Part shown: positions 59,688 to 64,000 of the stretch, piece by piece
Layout: the number at the start of each line of letters is the position of its first letter
How positions within the stretch are numbered: the first letter of the stretch is position 1
Assembly: GCA_021229015.1 (NCBI GenBank)
Contig: CM037783.1
Location: forward strand, 52,399,154 to 52,463,153
Direction of reading: 5' to 3'
Source: Solen grandis
Taxonomy: Eukaryota; Mollusca; Bivalvia; Adapedonta; Solenidae
DNA length: 64,000 bases
Translations under genes and position numbers: made by a program
The notes under the pieces: model-generated
Told to the model about the DNA's origin: nothing
Databases searched by the model: none
Seen by the model: the letters and a program-made list of their open reading frames with translations, nothing else

Positions 59688-59756
59688 ATGGCGGAATTGA
59701 AGAAGCAGAAAATTAAGGTTTTAGTCTATTGGACAGACGAGAAACGGTGGTCAACT
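59688..59756 (+). CDS. Exon 1 of the unrecognised gene
   Basis: ATG in a good context (A at -3, G at +4), 23 codons, then a perfect GTAAGT donor. Read through the donor, the frame meets TAA at 59763-59765 and then stays open to 59909 with protein-like text (KDHDVRPGTRAMTKFQGKYF). Confidence 0.6.
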
Positions 59757-62700
59757 GTAAGTTAATCTGCAGTCAGATGTAAAGATCATGATGTGAGACC
59801 AGGGACTCGTGCGATGACAAAATTCCAAGGGAAATATTTTCCTGCCATCATCATTGCAAGTATGAAAATAATGAATAACTCCTCATACATACCACCAGTT
59901 TTAATGAAATAATAACATTTTAAGACATTTATATTCATTTTTTCATACCTACAACCTGAATATTTCGGACAAAAATTGCCGATCTTACGTTTGTCACGTA
60001 TTTTCGCGACCCCGTTTTTTTGACAATTTTGAGCATAAATGATATAACTAAGAAACAAACTAACTGCCTTTATGCTTTAAAGCTTAAAACTTAATGGCCA
60101 GACTTCCATTTCTGTTTTACTTTGGGGATATGGAAGCTCGATCTCCATGTTTCAATATTGTCTCTGGGACAGTGGGAGGGGAATTTTTATAAAAAAAAAA
60201 CATGGGAAAATGTATATTCTATTAAAGAGGGAAAGTATTCGAAAGCCGTACATTTCGTACGTCTATTGATTGAAAATCCGATCCAAAACAACAATAAAAA
60301 AATATTGTTCTCTGGGATGTGAATTCAATGAATTTGCTTGTTTTCAATGCTTTACTCCTTGGTCAGGCAAAATAATTGGTCTGTACTGGCTTTCAATGAA
60401 TATCTATACAATAAAGTAAGCCAATATTAAGTTAAAATTTTAGAATGTTCTGACAATGTTCATTAAAACTTTTCAGAGGAAGAACAGAAGGTTCTTGATG
60501 CGCTGGAGGAAGATTTCAAAGCGTTCCTAAATGACTGGTTAATAGAGGAGGTGGGCGAAGACATAGAAAAATGTGTTGTCAAATTTGCAAAAGGTAACAG
60601 AAGTCGATTCTACTTTTAAGTATTAAAAAGTATCTGCATGTCCAAAACTATTCAAGCTGACTTGAAACTTCACAGGTGGATAGATCTCAATGTGTAGAAT
60701 ATGCAAGACACAAGTACCATAACCCTTGGCTTCAAAATTTTGGAGTTATTGCCCTTTGTTCTGCAACTACCCTTGACAAAATGTCCTTATATTGAATTTG
60801 ATGAACACTTAATGAACAAACCAATCTGCTGCGACCAAGAGTTACTTGGAGGGGCATCACCTGGTTCTGCCGGCTCTTGTTTAATGGCACATTTTCCAAG
60901 GTGGGCAGTATACATACAAGCTCATATTTATTTTCCAGTTAAGAAGCCAACCCAGACTGCAGAGCCGGATGTAATGAAGAAGCTAACCCAGGCTACAGAG
61001 CCGGACATGTTGAAGCCAACCCAGGCTGCAGAGCCGGACAGTTTGAAGAAACCAATCCAGGCTACAGAGCCAGACGCGTTGAAGCCAACCCAGGCTGCAG
61101 AGCCGGACATGTTGAAGCCGACCCAGGCTGCAGAGCTGGACATGTTGAAGCCAACCCAGGCTACAGAGCCGGACGGTTTGAAGAAACCAATCCAGGCTGC
61201 AGAGCCAGACAGTTTGAAGAAACCGACTGAGACTACAGAGTATCCAAACTATCTGAAGAGAAAAGAGTCTTCTAGGTAATTATACACTACAGGTCACATT
61301 TGTGACGCAATTCTGATGAAACTTTGTTAGAATCTTGACAATATGTAGGCCATTTCAAATGTGGGTCATGTGACAGGTCAAAAACTAAGTCGGTAGGTCT
61401 AATCTTAGAAATCCTTGTTTACGCTTTAGAGGCAACATATTTGACCAAATTTTGATGAAACTTTGTCAGAATGTGTAGGCCACATGAAAATATGGGTCAT
61501 GCCGGGTCAAAAACTAGGTCACTAGGCTAAATCTTAGAATATCCTTGTTTGAACCGATTTTGATGAAAGTTGGTCAGATTATTTCGACAAATTCTAGACC
61601 AAGTTTGAATCTGGGTGATGTGGGGCTAAAAACTAGGTCACCAGGTCAAATCTTAGAAAATCCTTGTTTAGACTTAGAAGCCACATTTTGGCTTGGCCAA
61701 GATAATCCTTACCCCAAGTGTGCATGATGGTCAATTTTTTAACTTTATTTAATCCCTAGAATTCTGTTTTATTTCATAAGAACACCTCGTACAACTTCAG
61801 TGAAATGGCTTGTAGATCCCATGTGCAGTAAAAGTTACAGCAGAGTCTTTACCATCACCCTAAGGGGCCTACAGAAACTACATTATTGAGCATAACATGC
61901 TGTGTTTGAAATGTCAAAATGATTTTTTTCTTTGAACAAAATTAATAAAAAGTTATACTCACCTGTAGTGATGCCCTGGTCATTTTTAGCTCGACTATTC
62001 GTAGAATATGAGAGCTATTGTAGTCACCCTGGCGTCGGCGTTGGCGTTGCAGCTTTTGGTTAAAGTTTTGCGTGCAAGTTACTATCAACCTTATATCTCA
62101 ATAACCATTTATGGTATTGACTTGAAAGTTTATAAATATGTTCAGGGGCATCAGACAACCAAGGTAGATAACTCTTGACTGAATTTAATATGAATTATGG
62201 CCCCTTTTTAACTTAGAAATTTTGGTTAAAGTTTTGCATGCAATAGAAAATTTGGTTAAAGTTTTGCGTGCAAGCTACTACAGTGGGGCTTGCGTTCATG
62301 TTGGCATATTTTTCGTGTATTGTGTGTGTATTGTGCGTTCCGTTTCCGTGTATCGTTCGTGTATGGTGCGTGCGTTTATCGTGCACGATTCTAACGTGTT
62401 TCGTGTATCGTGTAACGTGTTTCGTGTATCGTGTAACGTGTTTCGTTTATCGCATCGTTCCTTCCGTGTGAATCGTTCCGCACGATATATTTTGAGTTCA
62501 ACGCTTCCTTAAAAGCCAGCATTAGAATTTCAGCTTTTCAAAATCAGTTAAGTGGTTACTCACCGCATGGCAACATTTAACTGTAGATTACTTACGTTGT
62601 CTGTTACAATTTAAGTCTTATATCGATTCATGTTTAATAAAAATAATGAGTTAACTACGTAGAGTGGTCTCCCCTGTATTGTGTACAAAGGGAGATCACT

Positions 62701-64000
62701 TCACCTGCTTAAGATAGCCAATTAAATCGTATATGCGTTACCAATGACGCTTGTCGCGAATAAATAATTGTTCAAGCATAGGATCGTATAGATCTAATAA
62801 ATTCAATGGTAACAACAATTATTTGTAATTTCGACACGATTTAGAACGTGACTTCTATTATAGAACATTGTTGTTTTATTTCGTGTGTGTGTGTATGTGT
62901 TAGATTTAATATGTTTTATTTAAAATTGATTATGCCTTGTCACTTGGCGAAAAACCGAATAAATCGATTACCTCGCTACGTGCCTATCGACATCGTTTGT
63001 TTTCGTGCGGTCCGTGTATCGTGCATCGTGAATCGTTATGCATCAAACGTGTTATATGCATCTTCGTTTATCGTTCGTATTTCGTTTATCGTGTAACGTG
63101 CGTTCGAATCGTTGTTGCGTTTCGTGCGGTTGTATCGTGCGTGTCGTTTGCCAACATGAACGAAAGCCACTGTATTATGTTTTGTATCTCATAATCATTC
63201 ATGGTAATTGACTTGAAAGTTATGAATATGTTATAGGGGCATCATACAACAGGTAGATAACTCTTGATGGAAAATTACAAATTAGGCCCCTTTTTACTTA
63301 GACATTTTGGTTAAAGTTTTGCATGCAAGTATCTTCATGGTTATTATCTAAATCTTCATGATCATATGTTTAGGGGATCATACATCAGGTAGATAACTCT
63401 TGATGAATTTGTTACAAATTATTGCCCTTTTTAACTTAGAATTTTGGTTAAAGTTTTGCATGCAAGTACTTTCATGGTTATATCTCATATCAGCATGGGA
63501 TTGATTTGAAATATCTTTAATATGTTTAAGGAGTATCATACTAAAATAGAATTTGATAGATTGTCAATTATGTTAATGAATGTAAATATAATTACATATT
63601 TATTTTGATTGATATCTTTATATGTTTTATCATACTAAAGAAATTTTGGTATTAAAAGTTATGTGCCTTTAATTAGAATTTTGGTTAAAGTTTTGCATTC
63701 AAGCTACTATCCAGCTTATATCTCAGTAACTAGGCATGGGATTGATTTTAGACATCATAAATATATTAAGGGGTATCAGACTATCAAGGTATATCATTTT
63801 TTACTATTACTATGAAGGGCAAGAATTGAAATAGATTTCATTTGATTTACCAACAAGCATTTTGAATAGTCGAGTGTGCTGTCCTCTGACAGCTCTTGTC
63901 ATAGTATTAACCTAATGAAATCAAATTGTAGCATGATGAGGTTTAACTGTTAGATACTGTTTTAAAAGAATGCTTCATTTTTCAGCGAGAAACGAATGAG
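59688..64000 (+). CDS. 5' part of an unrecognised gene with repeat exon (runs off the window)
   Basis: Exon candidates: 59688-59756, 60477 or 60479-60593, 60939-61275, and 63986 onward. Exon 2 to 3 and exon 3 to 4 agree in phase. The protein begins MAELKKQKIKVLVYWTDEKR, has a Glu/Lys-rich helical exon (DALEEDFKAFLNDWLIEE, VGEDIEKCVVKFAKG) that looks like a coiled coil, then nine degenerate 11-12-residue repeats. KVLVYWTDEKRW and the downstream text GTRAMTKFQGKYFPA resemble a small Tudor- or BEN-associated N-terminal module seen in invertebrate chromatin proteins; that is an impression, not a proof. The exon 1 to 2 junction is unsettled: exon 1 ends in phase 0, but the first AG of exon 2 wants one base. 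A missing or misread exon in between is likely. Confidence 0.55.
60479..60593 (+). CDS. Exon 2: acidic/basic helical segment
   Basis: The acceptor region TTTTCAGAG offers two AGs. 60477 is the usual choice but needs one base from the previous exon; 60479 fits phase 0. The frame EEQKVLDALEEDFKAF continues to the donor GTAACA. It joins exon 3 as Gly/Val split G|TT. Confidence 0.65.
60939..61275 (+). CDS. Exon 3: 11-12-residue tandem repeat domain
   Basis: After TATTTTCCAG the frame has about nine units of the form K-P-T-Q-A-A-E-P-D-x-L-K (33 or 36 bp), variants with T/I, A/T and M/S/A/G, then KRKESS at the donor GTAATT. The upstream open frame from 60701 is intron. Units of both lengths alternate, so the array grew by slippage in frame. 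Confidence 0.7.
61290..61735. repeat. Three degenerate tandem units of about 145 bp
   Basis: GATGAAACTTTGT...GGGTCATG...GGTCAAAAACTAGGTCAC...TCTTAGAAATCCTTG recurs three times; a common bivalve-style intronic repeat. Confidence 0.65.
61985..63905. mobile_element. Satellite-bearing element (inverted end of the 58846 family)
   Basis: Begins TAGCTCGACTATTCGTAGAA, the complement of the 58846-58935 end, followed by GGCGTCGGCGTTGGCG. The body is degenerate units with GGTTAAAGTTTTGC (62058, 62224, 62254, 63310, 63447, 63684), and the right end is GAATAGTCGAGTGTGCTGTC near 63868. It is interrupted by a TIR element at 62281-63172. Confidence 0.55.
62281..63172. mobile_element. TIR element with TA target and internal CGTGTATCGT repeats
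   Basis: The ends pair: CAGTGGGGCTTGCGTTCATG on the left and, complemented, CAGTGGCTTTCGTTCATGTT from the right, both followed by GGCA. TA flanks it at 62279-62280 and 63173-63174. Subterminal zones (62310-62470 and 62995-63150) are degenerate CGTGTATCGTG repeats, including two exact 21-bp units at 62393-62413 and 62414-62434 and a third diverged one. They lie in the same orientation at both ends. The centre has a GTGGTCTCCC / GGGAGATCAC palindrome. No coding capacity. CAGTGG ends with TA suggest Tc1/mariner-type mobilisation. Confidence 0.75.
63986..64000 (+). CDS. Exon 4 start, cut by the window edge
   Basis: A pyrimidine tract CATTTTTCAG is followed by CGAGAAACGAATGAG. Exon 3 ends with two bases (AG), which makes AGC, then Glu-Lys-Arg-Met. 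Phase agrees. Confidence 0.4.

Noticed and set aside
59786..60058. A 90-codon minus-strand frame opposite gene 4
   Set aside because: Antisense to the open stretch after exon 1 and intron; no family features.
60928..61143. Minus-strand frame with a WVGF repeat pattern
   Set aside because: It is the mirror of the in-frame 33/36-bp repeats of the plus-strand exon; periodic DNA opens several frames at once.
62222..63194. Plus-strand frames rich in VFRVSC-like repeats
   Set aside because: Translation of the CGTGTATCGT arrays of a TIR element; no gene signal.

Overview
The window looks like a piece of animal nuclear DNA, most likely from a bivalve or related mollusc. By eye it is AT-rich. Genes are split into short exons with GT/AG borders, and introns and spacers are full of tRNA-derived SINEs, decayed non-LTR retrotransposons, inverted-repeat DNA elements, Helitron-like ends and tandem satellites of the kind common in clams. 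The taxon is an inference from this repeat landscape and from protein style. Two 100-N assembly gaps lie at 7451-7550 and 57551-57650.

Three genes and one terminal exon can be supported. (1) At 1915-2389 (+) is the last exon of an unrecognised basic, serine/lysine-rich protein, possibly preceded by a 45-nt exon at 1043-1087. (2) At 12148-19685 (+) is a complete five-exon omega-class glutathione S-transferase of 243 residues with catalytic Cys29. All splice phases agree. (3) On the minus strand, from 38268 down to 25025, lie ten exons of an SLC6-type sodium-coupled neurotransmitter/amino-acid transporter, from TM4 to the C-terminus. The N-terminal exons (TM1-3) were not found. This gene converges on the GST gene. 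A second intact version of its last exon lies at 21148-21267, so the gene may have two alternative C-termini. Its TM7 exon is one base short for both frame and splice phase. (4) At 59688-64000 (+) is the 5' part of an unrecognised gene with a coiled-coil-like exon, an 11-12-residue repeat exon and probably a fourth exon that starts at the right edge.

Layout. 1-7.4 kb: last exon of gene 1 and a family of palindromic MITEs. 7.4-12.1 kb: SINE and decayed repeats. 12.1-19.7 kb: GST omega, with a Helitron-like unit of about 850-bp repeats in intron 3. 18.1-26.6 kb: an old tandem duplication that covers the convergent 3' ends of the GST and SLC6 genes; each copy has lost a different exon. 26.6-38.3 kb: SLC6 exons, with a 5'-truncated LINE (30897-33132), an RNase H LINE remnant (34550-35245) and SINEs in the introns. 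38.5-57.3 kb: no supported host exon. Two blocks at 38.5-43.5 kb recur inverted at 54.7-57.3 kb in permuted order, and between them lies a broken DDE-transposase-like gene (52530-54766). Two TIR elements in the left copy have matching empty sites in the right copy. 57.6-59 kb: a 186-bp satellite. 59.7-64 kb: gene 4, whose last intron carries another satellite-bearing element, itself interrupted by a TIR element with a TA target duplication (62281-63172).

The GST (glutathione-dependent thiol transfer or reduction in the cytosol) and the SLC6 transporter (plasma membrane) are not known to work together. Their link here is positional: they are convergent neighbours whose 3' ends were duplicated together.
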